64,000 nucleotides of DNA from Brassica napus (Eukaryota > Streptophyta > Magnoliopsida > Brassicales > Brassicaceae). Below the pieces are notes generated by a model, which worked only from the letters and a program-made list of their open reading frames with translations, did no database searches and was not told the DNA's origin. Location: assembly GCF_020379485.1 (NCBI RefSeq), contig NW_026014823.1:1-64000 (forward strand), written 5' to 3'. Each line of letters opens with the position of its first letter. The stretch's first letter is position 1. This document shows, in pieces, positions 22,329 to 34,400 of this stretch. The translations under genes and the position numbers were made by a program.

Positions 22329-24493
22329 TCGCGTATCCTATACATCCAAAAACTTTTAGATGACTTATATTTGGTTTCTTACTTCGCAACATCTCATATG
22401 GCGTTTGATCATTCAACACTCTTGTAGCTACACGGTTAATCAGATATGTAGCATGCCTGATTGCTTCTCCCCAAAGATAGTTAGGCATTGACATGTGTTT
22501 GAGTAAACTCCTTGCCATCTCCATTAACGTTCGATTTCTTCGCTCGACCACACCGTTCTGTTGAGGTGTGTAGGGTGCAGTAAGATGTCGTCTTATCCCC
22601 GCACCACACAGTAGCTATTAAACTCATGATTCACAAACTCTCCCCCTCTATCAGTTCTGAAAGTTTGTATCTTCTCACCCGTCTCACTTTCAACTAGACT
22701 TCTTAGTCTTTTAAACTTGCAAAAGGCGTCACTCTTCTGTTTTAATAGTATCGACCACATATACCTTGTGTGATCGTCGATGACCACAAATATATATATA
22801 TATTTCCACCGTGTGTCATTGGTGCTATAGGACCGCAAAGATCTCCGTGATGTAGCTCTAGCACCTTTGTTGCTCGGTGTGAAGTGGCCTTTGGGAAAGT
22901 TTGCCCTGCGTGCTTCCCAAGTAGACAAGATCCGCACACTTTCTTCGCAATGAATCCCTTTGGTAATCCTAGTGCAAGCTCTTTCAACATCATGTTCCGT
23001 ATAGTCTCTGAGTTTATATGCCCCAATCTCTCATGCCATCTATTTGTTTCCGTTTCTGCACTCAAGTAGAGACACGCTCCGCTTTTAAGACCCATATGAA
23101 CCTTGTATAGCCTATTTCTAGACCTCTTGGCAGTGACTAGTAGCTTTCCAGACTGATCATGCATTGTTAGTAATTCTCCTCGAAGCCTTATGTCACAGCC
23201 AGCTTCTGTTGCTTGCCCCAAACTTATGATGTTACTTCTTAAATCCGGTATAAAGTAAACATCAGTCATCTGTCTTGCATCTCCGTTCATATCAGTAAAG
23301 GAGATTGTGCCTTTGCCTTTGATGTCTATTCTAGAGTCATCTCCAAAGCGTACCTTCCCGGAGATCGTGTTATCGAGTTTAGAGAAGTACCTCACATCTC
23401 CAGTCATATGGTTTGAGGCTCCATTATCAAGATACTAAACGTTTACTCCTTTATCTTTGCTCTCGTATTTTTCAGGCAACACTTTCTTCTCGTTCGAAAA
23501 CACGATCTCGTGCATCATGAGCTCGTTGGCTTCTTGTGCTTCTGTGTTGTCTCCTTCTTGAGTCTCTTGTAGCTTCAGCAAGAGCTCTGGACACTGCGCA
23601 ACGAAGTGTCCAACCTTATCACACCTGTAACAAGTTATGTGCGACGCGTCTCTAACTCCTTCTCTTCCTCCATTGTAGTTTCCTCCATTATATCCTCTTC
23701 CTCCATTATAACGACCACGGCCTCTGCCTCTGTAAGAGCGTCCTCCTCGACCTCTTCCTCTATATGATTCGTTATAGTCTCGATTTCCCCATTGAGAAGA
23801 GTAGTCACCTTGGGGTTTAACTGCTTGGTTTGTTTGTCCTTCATTATTTGTATACAACAGTTTTCCTTTGTCATCTTCTTCTGAAGTCTCTTCACGAATA
23901 CGTTCTTCGTAAGCTTTTAAGCGTCCAAAGATGTCTTCAAAGCTTGTCTTATTGAGATCAAGTACTTGCTCCAGGGAGGCGACAATTTGTATATACTTTG
24001 TGCGAGGTAGACTTGATAGAAACTTCTTAACGATCTTGGCTTCTTCAATTGTAGTTCCTAAAGCAGCTGATTTAGATGTCAATTCTGATAGCCTTCCTCC
24101 AAAGTCATCAATGCTCTCTGTTTCTTTCATACGTAACCGATCAAATTCAGATATTAATGTTTGCAGTCTAGCTTCCCTCACACGTTCTGCTCCTACATGC
24201 CTAGTTTTAATAGCTTCCCACACTTGTTTTGCTGTTTCAAGTTCGGCTACCTGCGGTACGAGGCTCTCTGGTATTGACTGAAACAACAGAGCCATTGCTA
24301 AGTTATTCTTCTCAGTATCAGGAGTCTCCGTCTCTATAACCTCCCAAGCTTTGTGTACTTTCAGTGCCATCTTCATCCTTACAGTTCACACAGTATAGTT
24401 TGATGTGCTAAGCATAGGACATTGTATCGAAGTTCCTCCTTCTTTAGGTTTCCATGTTGCCACAACGATGTCACCCATGGCTCTGATACCAAA

Positions 24494-24767
24494 TCTAGTT
24501 TCAAGGTCTCACGATCACTCTTATGTAAACACAATCAATAAGACCAACTCTCTTATTAATCACCTTAAGGAAACTCACTCAAAACCTTAAGTTCTCAATC
24601 ACAACTCTTAAGTTATGCAACATACTTACATCTCCTTATATAACACTATAATTGTCCTAATCTCATTAGGATAAACATAACTTAAATATTTCCTATTCTC
24701 TCTAGATAACTATAACTCAATAGTTTTAGTAAACTTGCTTCTCAAGTTATTTCAAGCTTATCCAACA
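24494..24767 (-). repeat. 5' LTR of copia element C
   Basis: This is a 274-bp copy of 10968-11238. The plus-strand sequence to its left, GGCTCTGATACCAAA, is the reverse complement of the Met-tRNA primer binding site, making this the upstream LTR. Confidence 0.9.
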
Positions 24768-25148
24768 CAGACTGAGCCAAAGGCAAAGCTTAAAGGCTGA
24801 CCAGTTGAAGTGAAATGGAGCCAAGAGGCTTAGCAAATGAACCCCAACGACTCTGACTAGCTTTCTCACGTCCCTAGAATTCCAACTCCTTTCCAAAAAT
24901 GCACTCTTCTTTCTCACCACCACAACATCCGACATGGGAAGTCTCCAGGAACTCTCAACCAGAACTGGTACACCGTGAACAGCCACGAACATCTGTTCCT
25001 TGTGAATCACGGAACGTCCTTGTTTGGATGTAGGGTTGGGTGTGTGATAAGCGAGCAAAGCACTATTATTATTACTATTGGGGTTATGTTTTTTAACAAC
25101 TGGTGAAAAAGGAGAAACCGCTTTGAGAGTTGTAGATAGATACGCCAT

Positions 25149-25456
25149 GGGTTTTGGTTGTCAAATTTGATGCATGTACATGCATACTCATGTGCTACTA
25201 TATATACTGATAATTCTGGAAGTGACTTAAATTTTACCAGTAAATGCCACATTAGTTTGAACATATATGATATATCATTCATCTCCAGTTAATTATTTGC
25301 AGTAAAATAAAAAAAGAACGGTTGTGCTGATGGCACGTCTCACTCACGTAGTAACGGTTGTCGGTTGATGAGTTATATGAGAGTATGCATTCAACGAACA
25401 AAAAGGTACAAGTGATCACTGCCACGTGTTCCTTACCGCCTAAATAATCAAAACAG
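25149..25456. promoter_or_regulatory. Remnant promoter of the desaturase pseudogene
   Basis: This AT-rich flank lies upstream of the pseudogene start at 25148. Plus-strand CTATATATACTG at about 25198-25209 gives a TATA-like box 50-60 bases before the ATG on the minus strand. The upstream part is cut off by element E at 25457. Confidence 0.45.
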
Positions 25457-26263
25457 TGTAGGAACCTTATTTTACTACCATAGGACAACTGATATTTGTA
25501 AAGAATAATAAGAACATAAACTAAAATTTCAATACCAAAATATAAAAATAAAGAAGAATTGCAGAGTCGAGATAGTTAATCTCTTTCCTTAAATCTTTAA
25601 ACGCCCCGTAGTGTGACGGTTTTATGGCGCTCAGATTCCCAAGATACAACTGCAGCATTGTTTATGTTTACCATCACCGAAAAACAGAATCTATCGAACC
25701 TATTTCTGTGATGTACTCTCAGACTCAAAATAAAAAAAAATACTAGCATAACTATTCTGAGTGGGAGAAATGTTTCTTGATTGTATGAATGTGTGTGTTT
25801 TCTAAATGGCTCACAAGCCTTTATATAGAAATATAATGAGAAGCACAAGTTTCATTTTTCAACACAAAAATGAAACCTCCATAGTGCACTAATGGAGTTT
25901 TTAATTCTTGTCATTATTATGTGAATTTATTCCACATTTTGACCAAGAAATTAAAGAATAAAATTATTATTGTTTTGACCAATTCAAACAAAATAATATA
26001 CTTTAAAATGGATTTCTTTTTTATATTTTATCAATATAAAAGATCAACATATATTTGGTTTATAAGAATAAGTCAATGAACATGAAGTCCAACTAACAAA
26101 TCAAAAAACCCAAATCCAAGTTCAAATATCCAATGTGTGTATTTGCTTCTTTATACAAGTTTTTCAAATCACACACATTAGACCTCCATTTCTCATTCAA
26201 ATAAAACTTCTTTTTTTGACATATGAATACATTATTCATAATGTTCAAAAAATAGTTCCAACA
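25457..26263 (-). repeat. 3' LTR of element E
   Basis: This 807-bp repeat ends CCAACA at 26263, next to the polypurine tract. A minus-strand TATATAAAGG box is at about 25816-25827. Confidence 0.9.
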
Positions 26264-28601
26264 ATCCCCCACATGAATAGAAATGACTCTAGACACTAGA
26301 CGACTCGACAGACTTTCTAGACAAGACTCAACTTCCTAGAAAAGACTCGACAAGACCTAACTAAGGACTTTTGAGAGTACAAACGAAAAATCCACTGCAT
26401 GATGAGTTGGTAGCAATTTTTCAGCCTTGAACCAGTCATTGTTAATAGCTATCGGATTTACTCGGCCAGGAGGTGGCCATGATGTCTTGAACCTCCCGGG
26501 CTTTGGTGTAAACCTAGACAATAGCCATAACACAGCTTCATTCTCTCACAGAACTAGGTTCTCTATTGTGTTCATTTTGGCCGTGAACAGTCTTGGTTAA
26601 TCATGAGTGAACTTGGAGAATATAGCCTTTCCTTCATTCTCCTAGAAACGGCCCCATTTCACACTCACAAGGTGATTTGCCATTAACTTTGTTTAGAGGA
26701 GTATCATGTACTACTCCATTCATATCTCAAAGCTATGGACACAAATCATTAAAAGCTAATGCTTATCCTGTATTCTTTACATGTAGCACTGTTTAATCAT
26801 CATAGGAACTGGGTATAGACCGAAGTCTTACAGTGCTTTGGACAGACTTAGTTTCACTTAGTTGTCTCCTTGAACCTATTTCTTGGGATCTCCAGTCAGT
26901 TAGGTAGAGTTACCGCGAAACCTCATCTTAATTCACAGGCGACCCATTCCTTTTGATGATATAACAATTTGATCTCATGACACACCTTTAATTAAAGGAT
27001 CCTAGGTTGTCACCATAGTGAACATAATCTCTTGAGATTAGTGGAGATCAATTGTCTAATGATTTTTGTCATCTTTTATTCAAGATACAATTAACCATTA
27101 TACACAAAACTCAGTGTATGACACTAGCTTGTTTTTTTTTTTTAATAAAAAAATTATATTGTGATAACTATCACTAAGTTCATATGACCTCTTGCCAACG
27201 ACTTTATATGGTAAGCAAAGCTTCCCCCACATTTCTTGAGATAGCTCAAAACATGCATAATTACATTTAACATCTCTTAAGAGTTTAGAAAATTAATCTA
27301 CAACTCCTTTAGATTTAAATGAATTAAAAGCAATTTCAAAAATTATTACAATTTTCTTGAAAAAATGTGTTTCATTCTTAGAAATTCACATTTTACATAC
27401 AACTATTTTCATAGTTCTCTCAAGTTGATTTATAAATCTAACTTGTATGTTTTGGATCTTTTCCAAACACATATTTTGCTTTTTTAGCAAATATACACAA
27501 GATATTATTTGTGTCATCAAAACCACCATTATATATGATTATTTTCAACCATATTGACTTTATAAACTACAATACACATGTCAGTTTCAATCATATTGGT
27601 CTGAAAATTATCATTGTTTTTACATGGTCAATCTTCTTGTAACTTGCATTTAAGCATTGATGAAATATAAATGTTTATGACCAATATCAACAAACATTTT
27701 ATTTCCTATGGCAAATGATTTATATGTGGCAGACCTCTCCCAAACTTAATTTGGGGCGTCGACTCACTAAATCCATTTCCATATATATATCATTCGATCT
27801 CTTAAAAATCGAGATTTTATTAATCACTTTGGTTTAGCTATATTGTCATATGGGTTTGTTCACTAGAAACCAAACCCAGATTAATATACTACTCAATACC
27901 AAACATATGACTAATAAAGTTTAAACAACAACTCCACAATAAGTAATCCAGAAAAACGTTTTATTCCACATATTGTTTTACTAATTAAATATCAATAGTT
28001 AAAACATATCTTTGACCAAAAGCAATAAACCTTTTTCCTTTGCAATTTGTAACGGTTGGATATAAAATCTACATCAGTTTTTTTTTTCTCTTTTTCTTTT
28101 CAAAAAACATATTGAAAATGATAAAAAACTGACATAATTTTTTTTTTAAATCATCAAATTTTGCAATTTAATATAATCAATAATCAAACACCACAACCTG
28201 CAATTTATCTTCCCGTTCGATTGCTAGAACCCACGATCAGCACCTGTTGACTAGTTTCATAAAACTTAAACCAGTGTTACTATCATTAGTGCTGAAAACA
28301 AGATCGATCACTGCTATTGACTGAACAGGAATAAAACTAATAACCAATAAATCATGCAAATCACAACCGAAACACGTAAGTGCAGGAGAATTATTTTAAA
28401 TAATTCAACCGATCCTGCAAAAAATAATGTTAGCTCAAGAACACAAGCTTTACACAATCTCAAAAGCTGGTTGAAGAAAACACAAATCCAGATTTTGTTT
28501 CGAGGCCGTCGATTAACCTGTTCTTAAAAAAAAACAATAACTTTTAACAAATATCAGTATTGTTAGTGCAAAAGCATAAACAATATTTAAAGATTTAAGA
28601 G
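26264..28601 (-). other. Non-coding interior of element E
   Basis: This AT-rich DNA has no recognisable gene. Near 26290-26360 there are loose repeats of GACTCGACAAGAC-like motifs close to the polypurine tract. Two homopolymer-rich patches lie near 27130 and 28080. Confidence 0.6.
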
Positions 28602-29408
28602 TGTAGGAACCTTATTTTACTACCATAGGACAACTGATATTTGTAAAGAATAATAAGAACATAAACTAAAATTTCAATACCAAAATATAAAAATAAAGAA
28701 GAATTGCAGAGTCGAGATAGTTAATCTCTTTCCTTAAATCTTTAAACGCCCCGTAGTGTGACGGTTTTATGGCGCTCAGATTCCCAAGATACAACTGCAG
28801 CATTGTTTCTGTTTACCATCACCGAAAAACAGAATCTATCGAACCTATTTCTGTGATGTACTCTCAGACTCAAAATAAAAAAAAATACTAGCATAACTAT
28901 TCTGAGTGGGAGAAATGTTTCTTGATTGTATGAATGTGTGTGTTTTCTAAATGGCTCACAAGCCTTTATATAGAAATATAATGAGAAGCACAAGTTTCAT
29001 TTTTCAACACAAAAATGAAACCTCCATAGTGCACTAATGGAGTTTTTAATTCTTGTCATTATTATGTGAATTTATTCCACATTTTGACCAAGAAATTAAA
29101 GAATAAAATTATTATTGTTTTGACCAATTCAAACAAAATAATATACTTTAAAATGGATTTCTTTTTTATATTTTATCAATATAAAAGATCAACATATATT
29201 TGGTTTATAAGAATAAGTCAATGAACATGAAGTCCAACTAACAAATCAAAAAACCCAAATCCAAGTTCAAATATCCAATGTGTGTATTTGCTTCTTTATA
29301 CAAGTTTTTCAAATCACACACATTAGACCTCCATTTCTCATTCAAATAAAACTTCTTTTTTTGACATATGAATACATTATTCATAATGTTCAAAAAATAG
29401 TTCCAACA
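28602..29408 (-). repeat. 5' LTR of element E
   Basis: This 807-bp near-identical copy of 25457-26263 is followed by the AACAG duplication at 29409-29413. Confidence 0.9.
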
Positions 29409-29413
29409 AACAG

Positions 29414-30269
29414 TACGAACCAACTATAAGATCGACACGATGGTAAGAGGTACTCTGTACTCAGCATATAATGGAGGAGAGAGCGCTGGTACTTTTGGAA
29501 GTCCAGTTGCGGTATGAGACTATGAGTACCTGCCTGCGTGGGTCTAGATTCTTTACGTATCAGTTTTAACTTTTTAGTAAATATTTTCTTTCGTACATTA
29601 AGGTACCTATGCATTCTAAACTCTCGAATTAGGTCTGATTTACACTTAACATAATAGAAGCCAGTGACCATGGTAAACAATTAACCATCTAGCCATTTCA
29701 ATGGGTTAGAGAACTACACGTAATGGAGATATTGAAGTTCATGCAAGACCTTAACTATGAACATAGCGTGAATTCAATGATGAGAATGATACTTGTGACT
29801 AGTTACCTCCACTCGTAGTTAGTCGATTCAACATAGACTGTTGCTTAGATGCGGTGTCAGTCTCAAATTATTTTGGGAATTTTCAGGTTCTGTTAATTAA
29901 AAATATATTAACTGGATACTTGATAAATTAGTGATGTAGTCTAAACTTTTAATAAATCTAACTTTTTTTAATTATAAGCATTAAGTTTAGAAGTATATCT
30001 AAATATTTGAAGTTTCAGGTTTTAGTTTTTATATTTGTTTTAAAATCTCTTAAATTATTTTGAATGTGAATATTTTGTCATCATTTTATTTTGTTTCTTG
30101 TGTACTGAATGTAATAATAGATACTTGAGATTCATAATCCGTTTTGTCACATACAATTATAGATATATATACCATTATATGTAAAAACACCAAAAAGACA
30201 AAACCTCGTTAATTTTCATAGCTCGAAACGTACAACAGTGTTTTGATTTCCGGTCATGATGACATAGTT
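29414..30269. other. Intergenic, downstream of FAD5
   Basis: AT-rich DNA between element E and the FAD5 stop codon. It should include the FAD5 3' untranslated region just left of 30270. I see no gene or named repeat. Confidence 0.5.
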
Positions 30270-32124
30270 TTACGATGAATCACTGGTAAGTGCCATTCGT
30301 TGTTTCTGAGCTTCTGATGGGAGCTTAACCTCGGTTGCTAAGCCAATAGCTTGGAGGAACCTAACGACGTACCAAGTCATATCAAATTGCCACCATTCAA
30401 GGCCATGTCGAGCAGAGAACTCGAAAGCATGGTGATTGTTGTGCCATCCTTCTCCAAAAGCTAGAGCTGCTACCCACCTGAAAAAAAATCATAATAAAAT
30501 TAGATATAAAGATATGTATATCGCAATGGATCAGGTTGCTAAGGATTTGATGTATGATGACTTTTTTACCAGTTGTTTTTAGACAAGTCTCCAGTGTTCC
30601 AAGCTTGGTTTCCCCAAACGTGACAAGCTGAGTTCACTAGCCAAGTTATATGATATACCCATACTATTCTTACACCCTGCAAATAATAAACCAAAAACAA
30701 AAAAAGATTAGACTTGGAAGGGATGAGACATAAAGGTTAAAGGTAAACTAAGTTTTTTCATGTGCCGTTTACGAAATTGCAAATGTAGTTTACACTTTTA
30801 GCATGCACAAATGGTGTTTTGTATCTAAATACAAGCAAAAATCAAATTCAGTCCCACTCACGAGAAGAGTATGAGCCAGAGAGATAGATCAGATATGTTT
30901 ACTTGTGGTTCTCTGCTTTATTAAATTAATACAACTTGCGTGGCCTAAGGTCAATAACCTAAGTTGCACTAAATGACAAGACAAAAAAAGCAACTTGTCT
31001 AAGATGTTGATCAAATGGAGGAGATTGGCCCACCAAATTGACTAACAGCCACACACAAAAAGTGGTGGATTTGTTCTGTATTCACCAAGCTAAAACACAC
31101 ATCATAGTCCTAATCTATATCTCGTTCTTGAAATTAACGGAGATGAATTCAAAATGCAAGATAACATACCATTCCCCAAACGATGAAGGGGAAGCCACCC
31201 ATTGCGTATAGAGCAGCCGCTAGAGCCACCGGATGCCAAATGTAGGTGTTTTTAAGGAACTGATAGAACGGCTGCTTCTCCAAGTCCCCAACATTATTAG
31301 GCTCTCCAACCTTGAAAGAAAAAAAACATCAGATTGCTGAATCACAGATAAACAAACATGAGAACAAAAAAATATACTTACCCTTTGCGTGATAGTATTG
31401 GTATCAAACATCCAATTCATGTGACTAAACCAAAACCCTTCAAGTGGGCTATGAGGATCTTTGTCCGAATCACAGAACTGATGATGGTACCTATGCGTAC
31501 TCACCCAATCAATCGGATGCCCCTGAAGAAAACAACACATCATCAATTACACAACTCAACACGCCATTCACAATACAGAGGACAAACTAAACTCACCTGA
31601 AGAGCCTGAGCTCCACAATAAGCAAACAAGTACTCAAGCCACTTAGGAAGCTTGAAGCTTCTATGAGTAAGATTCCTATGAAACGACAGAGTAATCCCCA
31701 AAAGACCCGTCACGATATAAAGCACAAAAGCAACCGAAACAGCTCTCCAGTTAAACTGAAACGGAGCCAAGAGGCTAAGCAAATGCATCGAGACAACCAC
31801 AGCCACAGCGCCAAAATCCATAGAAGTCCACTCTCTCTCCCACCAAACCGCTTTGTCCGTCTTCTTCTTCACCATCACATCCGAAAGCATTATCCTTCGG
31901 TAATCATCTCCCGTCCCCGAGGCAGCTGCAGCAGATGCGGCGACATCTCTCTTCTTAAATGCGGAGGAGACTAGGCTCGGGAGCTTGAAAGGAGCGAGCT
32001 TTTGGTTGTGGGTGAGTGAGATTCCGGCGAGATTCAACGGCGGTGGCGCGGTTAGAGGTCGCGGAGGGGAAGAGAGGAAGAAAGGTTTGGGCTTTGTTAA
32101 GGGAGAGGTGAGAAGAGACGCCAT
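30270..32124 (-). CDS. FAD5: Palmitoyl-MGDG delta-7 desaturase, chloroplastic (FAD5/ADS3)
   Basis: Five exons join in frame: 32124-31597, 31522-31382, 31310-31170, 30676-30570 and 30477-30270, giving 374 residues. The enzyme desaturates palmitate on monogalactosyldiacylglycerol in plastid membranes. The first 60-70 residues are Ser/Pro/Leu-rich with few acidic residues, as expected of a transit peptide. The three histidine boxes that bind the di-iron centre are HRNLTH (about 149-154), HRYHH (186-190) and HNNHH (318-322). Hydrophobic stretches flank them (VVSMHLLSLLAPF; VAFVLYIVTGLLG). Every junction has GT/AG signals. Length and layout fit the FAD5/ADS3 branch rather than the shorter ER ADS proteins. 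A broken paralogue lies to its left, and PIFI is divergent on its right. Confidence 0.96.
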
Positions 32125-32779
32125 TGGTTGACGTGAGAGCCGAGAGAAGGACAAGATGAGAGAGTAGTTAAACCCTCTACATATATAATATAGTGTACTA
32201 TGTATGTATGTAATGTATAGAATCAGGGTCGGTCTTTTTTGTATGTTCACAAGCTGTTGTGTTGTTGTAGTGACAGAGACGTGTCCAAAGATCTCGTCTT
32301 TGTGGCTTAAGAGAGAAGATAAGGTGGTCTAGGGATTTGGATTGCCAATTTGGGGCACTGAACTAAACCACGGATCTTCTCTTTTTGGTTTTGCTGAATT
32401 AGTCCTTGATGTTCTTGGCAACTTGACATATCGCCCCGTTAGTTTAAATTTCGATTCTCTTAACCTGGGCTTAGATTGATTAGCCTAAAATGGGCTTTGC
32501 TTTCATTGTGGCCCATTTCTCCTTATCTAATTAAGAAAATTCCAAGAATGTGAATGGGTTCCGACAATTCAAACAAGATTTTTTTTTTTTGTCAAAATTC
32601 AAACAAGATATTTCTGTTTATGAGACATCAAAGTCTTTTGTTTTCATATGCTAAGGAAAAAAAAATCTGTAGAAGATATTTTGTATCTGTGGTGGTAAAT
32701 AAACCGTTATCTTGAAACTATATATTAATTACTCTTCATTCATCCATTTCAAAAGAGTTTTATCATCAGATCGGTTCCC
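32125..32779. promoter_or_regulatory. Divergent promoter region between FAD5 and PIFI
   Basis: The two start codons are 655 bases apart, so the genes share a short regulatory region. For FAD5 a TATA-like ATATATAATATAG lies at about 32179-32191. For PIFI a TATA-like CTATATATTA lies at about 32718-32727. GATAAG (I-box-like, often found in light-regulated promoters) occurs near 32318. Element assignments are by eye. Confidence 0.5.
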
Positions 32780-34400
32780 ATGGCTGCAGCTGCTAACACC
32801 GCCGTTTTTGTATCTCCTTCGCCGCCTTTATCCTCTAAACGCAATTTTTGTAAGTCTTATTCTACTTCTTTGTTGTTAATTTGTGTACTCAATGATCTAT
32901 AGCATGTAAAATCTGATGCTTTTTAAAATACAATATAGTGTACAGTTCAACGATTAGTCCAATACAGAGGAGATTTCCAAGGAGGAAACTTGAGCTGCAA
33001 GTAAAAGCTGCTGCCACCACTCTTGCACCCCCTGAAGAGATCAAAGAGTATGTGCATTTAAACCTCTTCTTGTTACTTTGGTCGATGTAACTATGATAGT
33101 ATAAAATAACAAAGGTCATGGTTAAATGATTTGTGTAGATATAAGCTTCCTTCATGGGCTATGTTCGAGATGGGGACAGCTCCTGTGTTCTGGAAAACCA
33201 TGAACGGTCTTCCTCCAACCGCGGTAATTTATCTAGCCATTTTCTCGTCCTAACATCGAAGTTTAGACTCTTTAACTATTCTTATAAAACTTTCTTAAAT
33301 TAGGGTGAGAAGTTGAAACTTTTCTACAATCCAGCTGCAACCAAACTCACTCCTAACGAGGACTATGGGGTTGCTTTCAACGGTGAGTTTCTCATACAAC
33401 ATCTAATAACTCGTATTTGAAGTTTTTACCAATGAGTTGACGCTGTTAGTTAAGACTCATTTATGGGTTTAGTCCAGTAGTAAATAATTACATCAATGTA
33501 TGGCTTTGCAAGTAATTTAAAACTAAATTAGACGGTGGCTACATAGACCAGTCAAGGACTAATAAAAGATGGGTTTAAGTATTTAATTGGTTATTAATGG
33601 TCCATGCAGGAGGATTTAACCAACCAATTATGTGTGGTGGAGAACCAAGAGCAATGCTTAAGAAAGATCGAGGCAAAGCCGATTCTCCCATTTACACTAT
33701 GCAGATTTGCATTCCTAAGCATGGTCCGTTTTTACATAATCAAAACCAGAGCACTTTCTTATGTGATAAAATAGTTCTAAGTAGCATAATTTTTTTTTTG
33801 ACATTTTCCGTTTTTCTTATGATTCATTTTCAGCTGTGAATTTGATATTCTCGTTCACCAATGGAGTCGATTGGGATGGTCCATACAGACTTCAGTTCCA
33901 AGTCCCCAAGCGATTGCAAAACAAACCTATTGAATTCTTCAATGAGGTATAGATAAAGAAGTTATTTCGATCTAAATCTTCAATATGACTTAGTAATCTA
34001 AATTACTATTCATTAATGTGTACTTTCCCAAAAAAGTAATAATCCAAATTCATTATCTTGATCGATTGGTGCAACAAGGGTCTAGCGAAAGAGTTGAGCC
34101 AAGATGGAGCCTGCGAGAGAGCAATATTTCCTGACTCGAACATAGTTGCAACACGGTGCACTATGATTGCCAACTTGACGGTCGAAGGAGTATGTATCTA
34201 ACCAACTATATATATATACTACAATTCATTTGTTATATACACTTTTTAACATATTTAAGGTTCTTAACATATTTCAGGGAGATAGATGCAATCTGGACCT
34301 TGTTCCTGGGTGCATGGATACAAACTCAGAACATTTCAACCCGTTGGCTAATGTTGATGATGGCTCTTGCCCCCTCGAGTTATCTGATTCCGATGAATAG
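32780..34400 (+). CDS. PIFI: PIFI, post-illumination chlorophyll fluorescence increase protein
   Basis: Eight exons join in frame: 32780-32849, 32939-33047, 33139-33223, 33304-33382, 33610-33723, 33834-33946, 34079-34189 and 34278-34400, giving 267 residues. The N-terminus is a Ser/Pro/Ala-rich transit peptide ending near QVKAAATT. The mature protein begins [19 protein letters not shown]. It is a chloroplast stromal protein reported to act in chlororespiration, in non-photochemical reduction of plastoquinone linked to the NDH complex. The C-terminal part is Cys-containing ([20 protein letters not shown]) and ends in an acidic tail (LELSDSDE). No catalytic motif is obvious. All splice sites are GT/AG and the length agrees with the Arabidopsis protein as I remember it. 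Confidence 0.93.

Larger units (their letters stand above)
11213..24478 (-). pseudogene. Copia gag-pol of element C, interrupted by Ty3 element D
   Basis: The frame starts at 24478 (MGDIVVATWKPKEGG). Gag runs to 23435 and includes Gly/Arg-rich RGRGRGG repeats and the knuckle CYRCDKVGHFVAQC (near 23625). The protease start YLDNGASNHMTG is at about 23425; the Trp before it is now TAG, ending the upstream frame at 23435. Pre-integrase and integrase follow (WHERLGHIN near 23040; HGDLCGPI near 22850; MVERRNRTLME at 22551). The integrase C-terminal region stops at CIGYA, where element D inserted, and resumes leftward of 13250 (KIERSTAKKLDDR). Reverse transcriptase lies at 12752-11720 and RNase H at 11802-11213, ending in the LTR. 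A 1-bp deletion near 12205 destroys the second Asp of YVDD. A stop also occurs in the early gag near 24390 (NYTV then TGA). This copy is inactive. Confidence 0.93.
10968..24767 (-). mobile_element. Ty1/copia retrotransposon C (minus strand), inserted in desaturase exon 1 and carrying Ty3 element D
   Basis: LTRs are 10968-11238 and 24494-24767. The target duplication CAGAC is at 10963-10967 and 24768-24772. On the minus strand a primer binding site TTTGGTATCAGAGCC adjoins the right LTR, and a polypurine tract AAGAGGGAGAA adjoins the left LTR. Without the nested Ty3 element (13251-22328) the copia element is about 4.7 kb, similar in length and protein sequence to element B, so the two are related families. 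Confidence 0.95.
1886..25148 (-). pseudogene. Plastid-type acyl-lipid desaturase pseudogene (ADS/FAD5 paralogue), split by two LTR retrotransposons
   Basis: This is a tandem relative of the intact FAD5 gene at 30270-32124 with the same five-exon plan. Exon 1 starts at 25148 with a probable transit peptide, runs to 24768, and resumes at 10967-10849 after a copia insertion. Exon 2 is about 10768-10627, exon 3 about 10510-10371, exon 4 about 2265-2161 and exon 5 about 2077-1886. The three histidine boxes are recognisable: HRNLSH in exon 1, HRYHH in exon 2 and HNNHH in exon 5. Lesions besides the insertions are a 1-bp deletion near 10671 in exon 2 (the codons for FWFSHM shift frame), a TAG replacing the second Trp of the WWVA motif near 2073, and small deletions in exon 5 near 2012 and 1957. 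Removing one target duplication rejoins exon 1 in frame, so the copia insertion hit a coding exon. Element A entered intron 3 a few bases from the exon 4 acceptor. The family introduces a double bond in plastid or ER acyl lipids; this copy cannot. Confidence 0.92.
25457..29408 (-). mobile_element. LTR retrotransposon E without coding capacity (LARD-like), young
   Basis: Two 807-bp LTRs (25457-26263 and 28602-29408) flank a 2.3-kb interior. The target duplication AACAG is at 25452-25456 and 29409-29413. The LTR ends are TG...CA. On the minus strand the sequence before the left LTR is TGTGGGGGAT, a polypurine tract, so the element lies on the minus strand. The interior has no open frame above about 60 codons and no retroviral-type motif. 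No clear Met-tRNA primer site follows the right LTR. The two LTRs look almost identical; I found one substitution (A/C at about 25661 versus 28807). Confidence 0.9.

Noticed and set aside
25597..25848. 83-codon frame in element E, repeated at 28742-28993
   Set aside because: It is present twice only because it lies in the LTR, and it has no domain.
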